This document shows, in pieces, positions 7,340 to 15,020 of a DNA stretch of 17,318 nt. This stretch comes from Arcicella rigui (GTDB taxonomy: Bacteria > Bacteroidota > Bacteroidia > Cytophagales > Spirosomataceae). The stretch spans positions 1-17,318 of the forward strand of contig NZ_JAYFUM010000037.1 in the NCBI RefSeq assembly GCF_034929435.1, in the 5' to 3' direction. The translations under genes and the position numbers were made by a program. The notes below the pieces were generated by a model. It searched no databases and was not told the DNA's origin. It saw nothing but the letters and a program-made list of their open reading frames with translations. The stretch's first letter is position 1. Every line of letters starts with the position of its first letter.

Positions 7340-8777
7340 AGAAGTATTTTATCGTAAGATTGATTAATTTTTGCTTAAAATCAGTGTAAGGTGGCGTAAG
7401 CAAATCGCCCGAACTAAAAGGAAACCATTGTTTCAGAATAGCTTTGGCGTTTGAAAACTCTTCAAAACCATATCGTCCATGGCTTTTTCCAATGCCACTG
7501 TTATTTGAACCGCCAAACGGTAAATTATTATTTAAAAAATGTAAAGTATTGTGATTCACCACCGTAGCTCCTGCTCGTGTTTGGTTGATGATTGTATTCA
7601 CAAACCTTTGATTATTACTAAAAACATACAAAGCCAAAGGTTTTTCATGAGCTTGAATATGTTGAAGTACTTCGCCGATAAGCTGAAACGAAATGACAGG
7701 CAGTATCGGACCAAAGATTTCTTCTTGCATTAAACTACTTTCCAAGCTGACATTCGATAAAACTGTCGGTGAAATAAAACGTTGACTTTCATCCATTTCT
7801 CCACCCAATTCCACTACTGCACCAGATGATGTCGCTTCATCAATATAGCGTTTCAAACGATTAAAATGATTTTTATTGACAATCCGATTATAGTCCGCAG
7901 ATTGTTCTGGAGTATTTCCATAAAACAGCCTGACTTGTTCTTTGAAAAGTTTTAGAAATTCATCTTTCACGTTCTCTTGAATATACAAGTAATCTGGAGC
8001 AATACAGATTTGCCCATTATTCAAGAATTTGGCCCAAGCAATGCGTTTAGCAGCTTTGGCTAAATCGGCAGTTTCATCCACGATGACGGGCGATTTTCCT
8101 CCTAATTCTAAGGTAACCGAACAAAGATTTTCGGCAGCAGCTTTCATTACTTTTTTACCTAATGATGGACTTCCCGTAAAGAAAATATGATTGAACGGAA
8201 GTTTTGTGAGGTATTCAGCCACCTCAGCATTGCCTTCAAAAATGGCAACTTCATTGTCTGGAAAAACCTCAGCAATCATTTTTTTCATCAAAGAAGCTGA
8301 ATTTGGTGTATTTTCAGAAGGTTTGATAATCACACAATTGCCTGCTGCAATGGCTGAAATCAAAGGAGCAAAAGTTAAATTAAAGGGAAAATTCCAAGGA
8401 GAAATAATAAGAACAACGCCTTTTGGCTCAAAATGAATATATGAAGAAGTTCCCCATTGCGTAATCGGACTTGGTACATATTGGGGTTTCATCCAAGATT
8501 TCAAATGTTTGATGGTATGTTTTAGCTCGCCAGTGATGGCATAAATTTCGGTAATATCAACCTCAGCAGGAGCTTTCCGAAAGTCTTGATAAAGGGCTTC
8601 TTGAATACTTTTTTGATAAGCCAAAATCGTTTTCAGCAACTTTTCTAACTTAGCGATTCGCTCTGAAACACTTGATTTTCCAATATCGTATTGCGACTGT
8701 AATTGTCTTTCAAAGGTTTTTTTAATAGATTGCTTCCACAATTCGCTTGTGAGAGTTGATGAAGAAAAGTCATTCAT
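7338..8777 (-). CDS. Aldehyde dehydrogenase, class-3-like NAD(P)+-dependent
   Basis: Oxidises aldehydes to carboxylic acids with NAD(P)+; substrate unknown. From the ATG at 8777 the protein has 479 residues, usual for ALDH3-type enzymes. Motifs, numbered from this ATG: oxyanion N129 in ISPWNFPF, glycine motif FTGSPSLGK (200-208), general base E224 in LELGGKSP, catalytic C258 in NNGQICIAPD, and EEIFGPILPV (352-361). PFGGSNNSGIG in the C-terminal part is the conserved oligomerisation/NAD region. An in-frame TTG at 8810 would add 11 residues without homology to the fold; the ATG was preferred. The protein lacks a signal peptide, so it is cytoplasmic. It stands alone, divergent from the response regulator and convergent with the GH92 gene. 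Fatty, aromatic or detoxification substrates are equally possible. Confidence 0.92.
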   Translation of the reverse strand: MNDFSSSTLTSELWKQSIKKTFERQLQSQYDIGKSSVSERIAKLEKLLKTILAYQKSIQEALYQDFRKAPAEVDITEIYAITGELKHTIKHLKSWMKPQYVPSPITQWGTSSYIHFEPKGVVLIISPWNFPFNLTFAPLISAIAAGNCVIIKPSENTPNSASLMKKMIAEVFPDNEVAIFEGNAEVAEYLTKLPFNHIFFTGSPSLGKKVMKAAAENLCSVTLELGGKSPVIVDETADLAKAAKRIAWAKFLNNGQICIAPDYLYIQENVKDEFLKLFKEQVRLFYGNTPEQSADYNRIVNKNHFNRLKRYIDEATSSGAVVELGGEMDESQRFISPTVLSNVSLESSLMQEEIFGPILPVISFQLIGEVLQHIQAHEKPLALYVFSNNQRFVNTIINQTRAGATVVNHNTLHFLNNNLPFGGSNNSGIGKSHGRYGFEEFSNAKAILKQWFPFSSGDLLTPPYTDFKQKLINLTIKYF

Positions 8778-9284
8778 GGCATCGTTTGATTTTAAACTGT
8801 TGATTCTCAAAAAAGTACTATTTTATAAACACAACAAAAAGTAGATACCAATGTATTTTTATTTCTAAAAATTATATTGTATATAAAAAAAATATAAAAT
8901 TTCGTATAATGTCATTAAAATAATAAAAAAAATAGATATTTTCATAAACTATTTCAGATTAAATCTCTATCGCTCTAATATTGACGCAAACTGCCTATTC
9001 TAAAGATTGTTTTGTCATAAAAGCGAAAAAAATGATTTCAACCCCCAAAAAAGTTGTTTGGCAAGGTAATTGATATTAACTTTAAGAGAGTATTAGTAAA
9101 GAATTATCCAAGGAAAGTCCCTTCTTTAATTTTTTCATATCTTTTATTCTCCTATTGATTTCAAATTTATTACTATTGTATTATCATTAACTTGTCAATC
9201 TTTTATTGAAAGAAGAACATATTATCTAAATCTGTTAAGATATATGATTCTAAATCACTAACTAAAAATCAATATCTAAAAATA
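8778..9284. other. Long AT-rich divergent intergenic region before the response regulator gene
   Basis: About 500 bp without a credible gene. It must hold promoters for the leftward dehydrogenase and the rightward polysaccharide locus. One weak candidate for the latter is TTG (9058-9060) with TAACTTTA (9077-9084), 16 nt apart and one base off the -7 consensus. If real, it gives a leader of about 190 nt before the response regulator. No strong hairpin, riboswitch or repeat was recognised. Confidence 0.45.
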
Positions 9285-9668
9285 ATGAACAGCGGTAAAT
9301 TAAAACTTCTAATCGTTGATGATGAAGCAAGCACAAGAAAGGTATTAGAGCATTTCTTGAATAAAGAATTTGATGTGACAGTCAAAAATGATGGAATGGA
9401 AGGAATGAATTGGTTAGATGCAGGTAACGATACCGATTTTATCATTGCTGACCTAAATATGCCCAACTTGGATGGTAAGGAGTTTGTCAAAGTTGTAAGA
9501 GCAAGTAATTTATTCAGTAATGTTCCGATAATTATTCTTTCAGGTACAGACGAAAGCAAGGAAAGAATCGAATGCCTCAATCTTGGTGCAGATGATTTTA
9601 TGCTAAAGCCCTTCAACCCCATGGAAGTACACGCAAAAATTAAAGCCATTTTGCGTAGAGTAAAGTAA
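9285..9668 (+). CDS. Single-domain response regulator (CheY-like receiver)
   Basis: 127 residues, a receiver domain with nothing after it. The phosphorylation site is complete: acidic pair D12-D13 in IVDDE (10-14), phosphoacceptor D56 in IIADLNMP (53-60), switch S86 in ILSGTD (84-89) and K108 in MLKPF (106-110). It therefore should be phosphorylated by a histidine kinase, but no kinase is in the window. Lacking an output domain it must act by protein contact. Directly downstream (112 bp) is the sugar transferase with a degenerate receiver at its N-terminus, which makes that enzyme or its assembly partners a candidate target. The ATG follows an A-rich stretch typical of this phylum's leaders. 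Other possibilities are a phosphorelay shuttle or a kinase-sink role. Confidence 0.92.
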   Translation: MNSGKLKLLIVDDEASTRKVLEHFLNKEFDVTVKNDGMEGMNWLDAGNDTDFIIADLNMPNLDGKEFVKVVRASNLFSNVPIIILSGTDESKERIECLNLGADDFMLKPFNPMEVHAKIKAILRRVK

Positions 9669-9780
9669 CATCAATGAGGATTGATAGACTTACTCATTCT
9701 CTTATGATACTATTTTTCCAACTATCATATCTTTTTATTGTAGTGTAAGTCAGATATAGAGTTATTAAAATCACTGATAT

Positions 9781-10971
9781 ATGAGTAGTATTCCGCAGAC
9801 TATGTCATCGCAAAAAGATGATTTTCCTATCAAAGTAATTCTGGTTGAAAATGAAGATTTTGTGGTCGTGAATTTTTTGAAAAAATTTGGACAAAAGCTT
9901 CATATCAAAGTTTTCAACAATTCGGATGAATGTCTTCGATTTGTGAAAAATACATATCCCCCAGATGCTATTATTATTGGGAGAAACTTGGGTGGAATCA
10001 AGTTTTTGGATACAATCAGAAATGAAAGTTGGACCAAAAGCCTTCCAGTAATTATCACCAGCGATGTAGTAACCCCCGGCTTGATAAAAGAAGTAATCGA
10101 AAAAAAGGGCGACGATATTTATCCAAAAGACTTTAGTACTGGCGATTTAGTAACTCGCTTAGAGTACTTCGTGAAGCGTCGTCACTATGTAGCAACTCAG
10201 CAAGCAAAAACAAATATGTTGGAGGTGAAAATCCCATTCTGGAAACGTTTCATTGATGTTACCAGCACTGGTTTTGCCATATTGTTACTTTCGCCACTAC
10301 TTTTAATTGTTGCTATCTTAATCAAGTTAGATTCAAAAGGCCCGATTGTTTATAAATCAAAACGTGTTGGTGCTGGTTATAAAATCTTTGAGATTTATAA
10401 ATTCAGAACTATGCGTACTGACGCCGACCAGTTGATTAAAAACATGGAGTCGTTGAATATGTACACCAAAGGAACTACTGAGAAAAAAGTAGATGGACTT
10501 TGTGAGGAATGTACTTTAGTAGGTTCATGCCAGCAAAAGCTATATCTTGATGGCGAAGAAACTTGTGAAAAGGTATATTTGAACAAGAAAAAAGAAAAAG
10601 TTGCCTTTATGAAATTCCAAAACGACCCACGTATTACCAAATTGGGCCGTTTCTTGAGAAACAGTAGTATCGACGAACTTCCACAGTTGTTTAATATCTT
10701 CTTAGGCGATATGTCGCTCATTGGTAATAGACCTTTGCCATTGTATGAAGCAGAGAAACTAACAACCGACGATTATATCGAACGCTTTGCTGGTCCGGGC
10801 GGACTTACTGGTCTTTGGCAAGTAACCAAAAGAGGCAAAGGCAAAAAAGATATGACCGAACAAGAAAGAATTGAACTTGATATTGAATATGCTCGTAATT
10901 TCTCTTTCAAGTATGATTTAAAGATTTTCTTTATGACATTCCCTGCACTTTTACAGTCGGAGAACGTTTAA
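9781..10971 (+). CDS. Pseudo-receiver / initiating sugar-phosphate transferase fusion (polyprenyl glycosylphosphotransferase)
   Basis: 396 residues in two parts. Residues about 17-133 fold like a response-regulator receiver but lack the phosphorylation chemistry: the acidic pair reads VENE (22-25) and the phosphoacceptor position is G67 (IIIGRNLGG), while S94 and K116 remain. Residues about 153-396 are a monotopic phosphoglycosyl transferase (PF02397): reentrant membrane helix 163-183 with the helix-breaking S171-P172, KRVGAGY (194-200), KFRTM (207-211), catalytic D298-E299 in SIDELPQL (296-303), GNRPLP (315-320) and GLWQV (344-348). Such enzymes move a sugar-1-phosphate from a nucleotide sugar to undecaprenyl phosphate, starting capsule, O-antigen or exopolysaccharide synthesis. 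Between KFRTM and DPRIT about 70 residues replace the usual roughly 20, and contain C241, C244, C250 and C262. It heads the glycosyltransferase run. ATG 9781 is used; an in-frame ATG at 9802 is possible. Confidence 0.92.
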   Translation: MSSIPQTMSSQKDDFPIKVILVENEDFVVVNFLKKFGQKLHIKVFNNSDECLRFVKNTYPPDAIIIGRNLGGIKFLDTIRNESWTKSLPVIITSDVVTPGLIKEVIEKKGDDIYPKDFSTGDLVTRLEYFVKRRHYVATQQAKTNMLEVKIPFWKRFIDVTSTGFAILLLSPLLLIVAILIKLDSKGPIVYKSKRVGAGYKIFEIYKFRTMRTDADQLIKNMESLNMYTKGTTEKKVDGLCEECTLVGSCQQKLYLDGEETCEKVYLNKKKEKVAFMKFQNDPRITKLGRFLRNSSIDELPQLFNIFLGDMSLIGNRPLPLYEAEKLTTDDYIERFAGPGGLTGLWQVTKRGKGKKDMTEQERIELDIEYARNFSFKYDLKIFFMTFPALLQSENV

Positions 10972-10992
10972 AAAATCTCAACCCTGATTTAG

Positions 10993-11024
10993 CGAAATAC
11001 TCATCAACCAAGATGAGTATTTCG
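10993..11024 (+). other. Perfect 13-bp hairpin between sugar transferase and GT2 genes
   Basis: CGAAATACTCATC (10993-11005) pairs perfectly with GATGAGTATTTCG (11012-11024) across a 6-nt loop AACCAA. TAAAAC follows rather than a T-run, so it is not a standard intrinsic terminator. It lies 21 bp after the upstream stop codon and 20 bp before the next ATG. It may protect the upstream mRNA from 3' decay, reduce read-through, or be a protein-binding site. Confidence 0.6.
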
Positions 11025-11044
11025 TAAAACATACCACTATCACT

Positions 11045-12253
11045 ATGAAACTATTCTTTGAGCTATTCTTTTGGATTTGTATAGGATTGGTTGTCTATAC
11101 TTATGTAGGATACGGATTTGTCGCTTGGTTTTTTGTTAAAATCAGAAAAGCATTAGGACTTACCTTCAAAAAATACAATGACCCAACATTTCTTCCAGTA
11201 GTAACTTTGGTTGTACCAGCCTACAACGAAATGTCTTGTATTGAAGCCAAAGTAATCAATACTTTTGGTTTAGATTACCCTTCCGATAAATTTGAAGTAC
11301 TCTTCGTAACCGAAGGCTCAAATGATGGTACATCCGAGTACATAGCTTCTCTTCAAGATAAATATCCCAACCTCAGAATGATTGCTGGTGATACTCGCCG
11401 AGGTAAAATTGAAGCGATGAATATGGCTATGAAAACCATTCATACGCCCATCGTAATTTTTACGGATGCCAACACAACACTTAATCAATTGGTAATAAAA
11501 AATATCGTAAGACATTTTCAAGACCCAAAAGTTGGTGCAGTAGCAGGCGAAAAACGCATCCAAACAGAAGGTTCGGAAGCTGCCGCAGGTGCTGGCGAAG
11601 GTTTGTATTGGAAATATGAGTCTTTCCTAAAAAAATTAGATACCGAACTTTATTCTGTGGTAGGGGCTGCTGGCGAGCTTTTCGCTGTAAGAACAGACCT
11701 CTTTGAACACGTAGAAAAAGACACTCTTCTCGACGATTTTATTATTTCTCTCCGCATTGCAGCTAATGGTTTCAGAGTAATCTACGAACCCGATGCTTAT
11801 GCCAGCGAGAGACCTTCATTCTCTATTCAAGACGAAATGAAAAGAAAAATCAGAATTGCAGCCGGTGGTTTCCAAGCCATTGCTCGTCTGGGTTTTCTTT
11901 GGAATATTTTTCGTTATGGACTACTTTCATTTCAGTATGTTTCTCATAGAGCCATGCGTTGGGCCGTAGCTCCTTTTTGCCTTCCTCTTTTAGTAATTAT
12001 TAATGCTATTTTACTTTTTACAGGTTCAGAACTGATAGACATTTTTAGCTATCATATTTTGATGATTGCTCAGATAGCTTTTTATGCTTTAGCTTTAGTT
12101 GGTTATTATCTTGAAAATAAGAAGATTAGAGTAAAAATACTATTTGTGCCTTTCTACTTTTCTTTTATGAATTATTGTGCCATCAAAGGATATTTAAGAT
12201 ACAGAAATGGCTTAACATCTGGCATCTGGGAAAAAGTAAAACGTGCGGAATAA
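11045..12253 (+). CDS. Membrane GT2 glycosyltransferase, cellulose-synthase/NodC-like
   Basis: 402 residues. An N-terminal transmembrane helix (about 5-31) precedes a GT-A domain, followed by C-terminal hydrophobic segments near 308-327, 332-354 and 363-380; this topology is that of inverting, cellulose-synthase-like GT2 enzymes that work at the inner membrane. Motifs: PAYNE (58-62), TEGSNDGT (89-96), FTDANT (139-144) as the DxD-type metal motif, GAAGELFAVR (207-216), catalytic-base region LLDDF (228-232), and KRKIRIAAGG (266-275) in the QxxRW position. E90 replaces the usual Asp of the DGSxD nucleotide motif. It follows the sugar transferase by 73 bp, separated by a hairpin, so it probably adds the second sugar to the lipid-linked primer or polymerises a chain. 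Donor sugar is not readable from the sequence. Confidence 0.9.
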   Translation: MKLFFELFFWICIGLVVYTYVGYGFVAWFFVKIRKALGLTFKKYNDPTFLPVVTLVVPAYNEMSCIEAKVINTFGLDYPSDKFEVLFVTEGSNDGTSEYIASLQDKYPNLRMIAGDTRRGKIEAMNMAMKTIHTPIVIFTDANTTLNQLVIKNIVRHFQDPKVGAVAGEKRIQTEGSEAAAGAGEGLYWKYESFLKKLDTELYSVVGAAGELFAVRTDLFEHVEKDTLLDDFIISLRIAANGFRVIYEPDAYASERPSFSIQDEMKRKIRIAAGGFQAIARLGFLWNIFRYGLLSFQYVSHRAMRWAVAPFCLPLLVIINAILLFTGSELIDIFSYHILMIAQIAFYALALVGYYLENKKIRVKILFVPFYFSFMNYCAIKGYLRYRNGLTSGIWEKVKRAE

Positions 12254-12276
12254 ATAGCGACTGTCATATAATCCTC

Positions 12277-12300
12277 TGATAAATATCAAATAATTTATCA
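12277..12300 (+). other. Weak AT-rich hairpin in GT2-GT2 gap
   Basis: TGATAAAT (12277-12284) and ATTTATCA (12293-12300) are perfect reverse complements with an 8-nt loop, 24 bp after the upstream stop codon. The stem is AT-rich and lacks a following T-run, so it is only a marginal structure. The rest of the 127-bp gap shows nothing recognisable. Confidence 0.3.
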
Positions 12301-12380
12301 ATCTATATTATAATTTTCAGTCATTAATTTTTCGTAGAAGTATATCTGTAAAAATTATCATTCCATAAATTGAAAAGACC

Positions 12381-13238
12381 ATGATTAATTTTTCCTTACC
12401 AACTTGGGTAAAGCAAATACTAAGCAAACCACTCAGAATCAGCGAGTACTCGCCCGAAGAAGTTGAAGAATTAAAGAAAAAGCTATCTATTTTTTCTAAT
12501 GAAAACCCTGTGGTAAGTGTGGTTATTCCAGCTTGGAATGAAGAAGAAGGCATTTTACATACACTCATTTCGCTTGCCAATACCAATACAAAATATCCAG
12601 TTGAATTATTGGTAATTGATAATAATTCAACTGATGGAACGGCGGCTTTACTTCATAAACTTGGGGTAAAAACTATTTTAGAAACCAAACAAGGCGTTGG
12701 TCATGCCCGAACAAATGGCTTGCACAATGCTAAAGGTAAATATATTCTTACGGGCGACAGCGATACTTTATATCCAGCAGGTTGGATTACTGCAATGACC
12801 GATACTTTGGTTAATGGAGCGAATATTCCTGTCTATTGTGTACATGGAAGTTATTCATTTTTGCCCGCTCCGAATACCCCTCGTTGGCAGTATGGTTTGT
12901 ATGAAGTAATGAGTAGTTACGTAATCAAGAAAAAAGAAAAAACACAACCTTTCCTAAACGTTTTAGGCTACAACAGTGGCTTTATTCGTCAAAAAGGAAT
13001 TGATGTAAACGGATACGATATAGCCGTACAAAGAACTTTTCGTGGTATTGCAGGTGACGACGCAGGTCATGCCGCAGAAGATGGAATGATGGCTTTACGC
13101 CTACAAGAAGCAGGTGGAAAAATCGCTGCTGTTGATGGCGACGATGGCAGAGTTTGGACAAGCGACCGCAGAATTCAAATTGATGGCGGACTGAAAAAAG
13201 CATTAATATTTCGTTTGAAAAAGTATCTTTTTAAATAA
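12381..13238 (+). CDS. GT2 family glycosyltransferase, soluble GT-A type
   Basis: 285 residues with no transmembrane segment. After a charged lead of about 43 residues, the GT-A core starts with VVSVVIPAWNEEEG (44-57), then LVIDNNSTDGT (77-87) for nucleotide binding, GVGHARTNGL (105-114), and the metal motif GDSDT (125-129). AAEDGMMALRL (231-241) supplies the acidic catalytic-base region (E233/D234). It transfers a sugar from a nucleotide donor to the growing lipid-linked oligosaccharide at the cytoplasmic membrane face; donor and linkage are unknown. It stands 127 bp after the membrane GT2 and 115 bp before the acyltransferase, probably in the same transcription unit. The basic, hydrophobic C-terminus (LIFRLKKYLFK) could aid membrane association. 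Confidence 0.88.
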   Translation: MINFSLPTWVKQILSKPLRISEYSPEEVEELKKKLSIFSNENPVVSVVIPAWNEEEGILHTLISLANTNTKYPVELLVIDNNSTDGTAALLHKLGVKTILETKQGVGHARTNGLHNAKGKYILTGDSDTLYPAGWITAMTDTLVNGANIPVYCVHGSYSFLPAPNTPRWQYGLYEVMSSYVIKKKEKTQPFLNVLGYNSGFIRQKGIDVNGYDIAVQRTFRGIAGDDAGHAAEDGMMALRLQEAGGKIAAVDGDDGRVWTSDRRIQIDGGLKKALIFRLKKYLFK

Positions 13239-13314
13239 TATTTCAAACATAAATTGTCTAAGTAAAATAAACGATGCTATTATCTGAGCTTATGTATTGA
13301 ATATCGGTGCTTAA

Positions 13315-13344
13315 AATTCATAATTCATCACTCTTAATTCATAA
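13315..13344. repeat. Short AATTCAT tandem-like repeat before the acyltransferase gene
   Basis: AATTCATAA occurs at 13315-13323 and 13336-13344, and AATTCAT at 13322-13328 overlaps the first. Such AATTCAT strings are seen in intergenic DNA of this phylum. The block lies just upstream of the ATG at 13354. No function is evident. Confidence 0.35.
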
Positions 13345-13353
13345 ATCATACTT

Positions 13354-13971
13354 ATGTCAATCGTCCAAACCATAAAATCCAGTCCAGCTTTAAAAAAGTT
13401 TGTTCATTGGTGCTTGATTCCAAAGTATCAGGCTCGTCCAAGACTTTGGGTAAAATGGTTTATCAATCCATTTTTTCATAAAAAAGGAAAAGGGTCTGTC
13501 ATTTGCCGAAGAACAAGAGTAGATGTTTTGCCTTTTCAACCATTTAGTTTAGGCGATTTCAGTACTGTTGAAGATTTTGCCACTATCAACAATGGTGTTG
13601 GCCCTGTGCATATTGGGAATAATTCAAGAGTAGGTATTGGCAATGTAATTATCGGCCCTGTTACGGTCGGCAATAATGTAATTTTTGCCCAAAATATCGT
13701 AATGAGTGGTTTAAACCATGTTTATACAGATGTTACTTTACCCATTCATTTACAGCCAGTTACAACGGCAACAATTACAATTGAAGATGATTGTTGGATT
13801 GGAGCAAATGCCGTTATTACTGCAGGAGTAACTATCGGAAAACATAGTGTAATTGCAGGAGGAGCAGTCGTCACAAAAAATATTCCGCCTTTCAGCGTTG
13901 CAGTCGGAAATCCAGCCAGAGTAATCAAGCAATATAATCCAGCTTCTGGCGAATGGGAAAAAGTAAGTTGA
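13354..13971 (+). CDS. Hexapeptide-repeat acyltransferase (left-handed beta-helix, WcaF/CysE-like)
   Basis: 205 residues. After an N-terminal basic, partly hydrophobic stretch (1-45), residues about 65-190 carry isoleucine/valine-spaced hexapeptide repeats (VHIGNN, VGIGNV, IIGPVTVGNN, CWIGANAVITAGVTIG, SVIAGGAVVTK) that build a trimeric left-handed beta-helix. H122 in SGLNHVYTD (118-126) is the likely catalytic histidine, followed by the loop 127-140 that shapes the acceptor site. The C-terminal SVAVGNPARVIK (181-192) is the standard cap with acetyl-CoA contacts. The enzyme probably acetylates (or otherwise acylates) a sugar of the polysaccharide made by the flanking glycosyltransferases; acetyl donor is the family norm, not shown here. 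It is 115 bp after one GT2 gene and 138 bp before the next. Confidence 0.9.
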   Translation: MSIVQTIKSSPALKKFVHWCLIPKYQARPRLWVKWFINPFFHKKGKGSVICRRTRVDVLPFQPFSLGDFSTVEDFATINNGVGPVHIGNNSRVGIGNVIIGPVTVGNNVIFAQNIVMSGLNHVYTDVTLPIHLQPVTTATITIEDDCWIGANAVITAGVTIGKHSVIAGGAVVTKNIPPFSVAVGNPARVIKQYNPASGEWEKVS

Positions 13972-13989
13972 AAAATTGGTTTTAACATT

Positions 13990-14016
13990 TTGCTTTAAGC
14001 CTTCTGCCTAAAGCAA
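13990..14016 (+). other. Hairpin downstream of the acyltransferase gene
   Basis: TTGCTTTA (13990-13997) pairs perfectly with TAAAGCAA (14009-14016) around an 11-nt loop, 18 bp after the acyltransferase stop codon. GTGAAATT follows, so there is no T-run. It may be an mRNA-stabilising or weak attenuating structure. The rest of this 138-bp gap holds nothing recognised. Confidence 0.35.
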
Positions 14017-14109
14017 GTGAAATTCAAACGATATTTGTATTTGTTATAAATACCTGATAATTAGAAACTTAAAAATACTAATTAGCAATCACTACCTAAT
14101 ACTGAGCTT

Positions 14110-15015
14110 ATGACAAAGAATTTACCTAAAGTTTCTATCATCACCATTAACTTTAACGGTACTGCCGTTACGGCTGATTTGTTGCGTTCTTTAGAAAAAA
14201 TCACTTATCCTTCCATCGAAGTAATTGTAGTTGATAATAGCAATAAAGAATTAGGCCATCAACTTCCCATAGATTTTCCTTGGATTAAGTACATCGAAAC
14301 TGGCGAAAATTTAGGTTTTGCAGGTGGCAACAATCGAGGTATTGAAGCAGCTACGGGCGAATATCTTTTTTTACTCAACAACGATACAGAAGTTGACCCT
14401 GGCTTTTTAGAACCTCTGATTGCAAGGTTTGAAACTGACCCAAAGATTGGAGTCGTTTGCCCAAAAATTTTATACTTCGACGAGCCTGATACCATTCAAT
14501 TTGCAGGCTTTTCTCCTATCAATCCCATCACAGGAAGAGGCTTTTCAATTGGATATTTAGAAAAAGATAAAGGTCAGCACGACAAAGCGATGCCAACCTC
14601 TCGGGCTCACGGAGCAGCGATGCTGTTTTCAAGAAAAGCCTTCGATAAAGTTGGTTTTATGGCTGTTTTATTCTTTTTGTATTATGAAGAAATGGATTAC
14701 TGTGAAAGATTTGTAAGAGCAGGTTATTCAATTTGGTACGAACCAGCCAGTAGAATTTGGCATAAAGAATCGATCAGTACTGGTAAAGGTTCAACCCTGA
14801 AAACTTACTATTACAGCCGAAATCGCTTACTTTATTTAAGAAGAAATACTTTCGGTCCACAGCGAATATTGATGTATTTGTATTACTTTTCGATAGCCGT
14901 TCCTAAAAACTTATTGGGTTATATCACAAAAGGAGACTGGGAACACCTAAAGGCGTTCTGGAAAGGCTTAATTTGGAATTTTAGTAATTCTTCAAAAGAC
15001 ATTTACGATAAATAA
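14110..15015 (+). CDS. GT2 family glycosyltransferase, rhamnosyltransferase-like
   Basis: 301 residues of the GT2 group that includes O-antigen rhamnosyltransferases. The GT-A core opens with KVSIITINFNG (7-17), then VVDNSN (40-45) with D42 for the nucleotide, ENLGFAGGNNRGIE (66-79), and the metal motif NNDTEVDPG (90-98). HGAAMLFSR (167-175) and YYEEMDYCERFVRAG (191-205) form the acceptor/catalytic region, with E193, E194 and D196 acidic; WYEPASRIWHKESIS (209-223) is the conserved C-terminal signature of this subfamily. The C-terminal part (240-280) is aromatic and basic and may lie on the membrane. It probably adds a deoxysugar or hexose to the repeat unit; rhamnose specificity is only a family hint. 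It precedes the GT4 gene by 51 bp. Confidence 0.9.
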   Translation: MTKNLPKVSIITINFNGTAVTADLLRSLEKITYPSIEVIVVDNSNKELGHQLPIDFPWIKYIETGENLGFAGGNNRGIEAATGEYLFLLNNDTEVDPGFLEPLIARFETDPKIGVVCPKILYFDEPDTIQFAGFSPINPITGRGFSIGYLEKDKGQHDKAMPTSRAHGAAMLFSRKAFDKVGFMAVLFFLYYEEMDYCERFVRAGYSIWYEPASRIWHKESISTGKGSTLKTYYYSRNRLLYLRRNTFGPQRILMYLYYFSIAVPKNLLGYITKGDWEHLKAFWKGLIWNFSNSSKDIYDK

Positions 15016-15020
15016 GTAGC

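Noticed and set aside
8778..8810. TTG-started 11-residue extension of the aldehyde dehydrogenase
   Set aside because: The ATG at 8777 gives the normal family length; the extra residues add no conserved sequence.
9032..9073. 13-codon frame starting MISTPKK in the long gap before the response regulator
   Set aside because: Too short, no ribosome-binding context and no sign of a leader-peptide attenuator next to it.
10993..11024. Hairpin as a true Rho-independent terminator
   Set aside because: No T-run follows on the plus strand and the next gene is functionally linked, so it was listed as a hairpin of unknown role.
13285..14111. TGAGCTTATG occurring at 13285-13294 and 14102-14111
   Set aside because: A 10-bp match is expected by chance in 17 kb, and only one copy spans a start codon.
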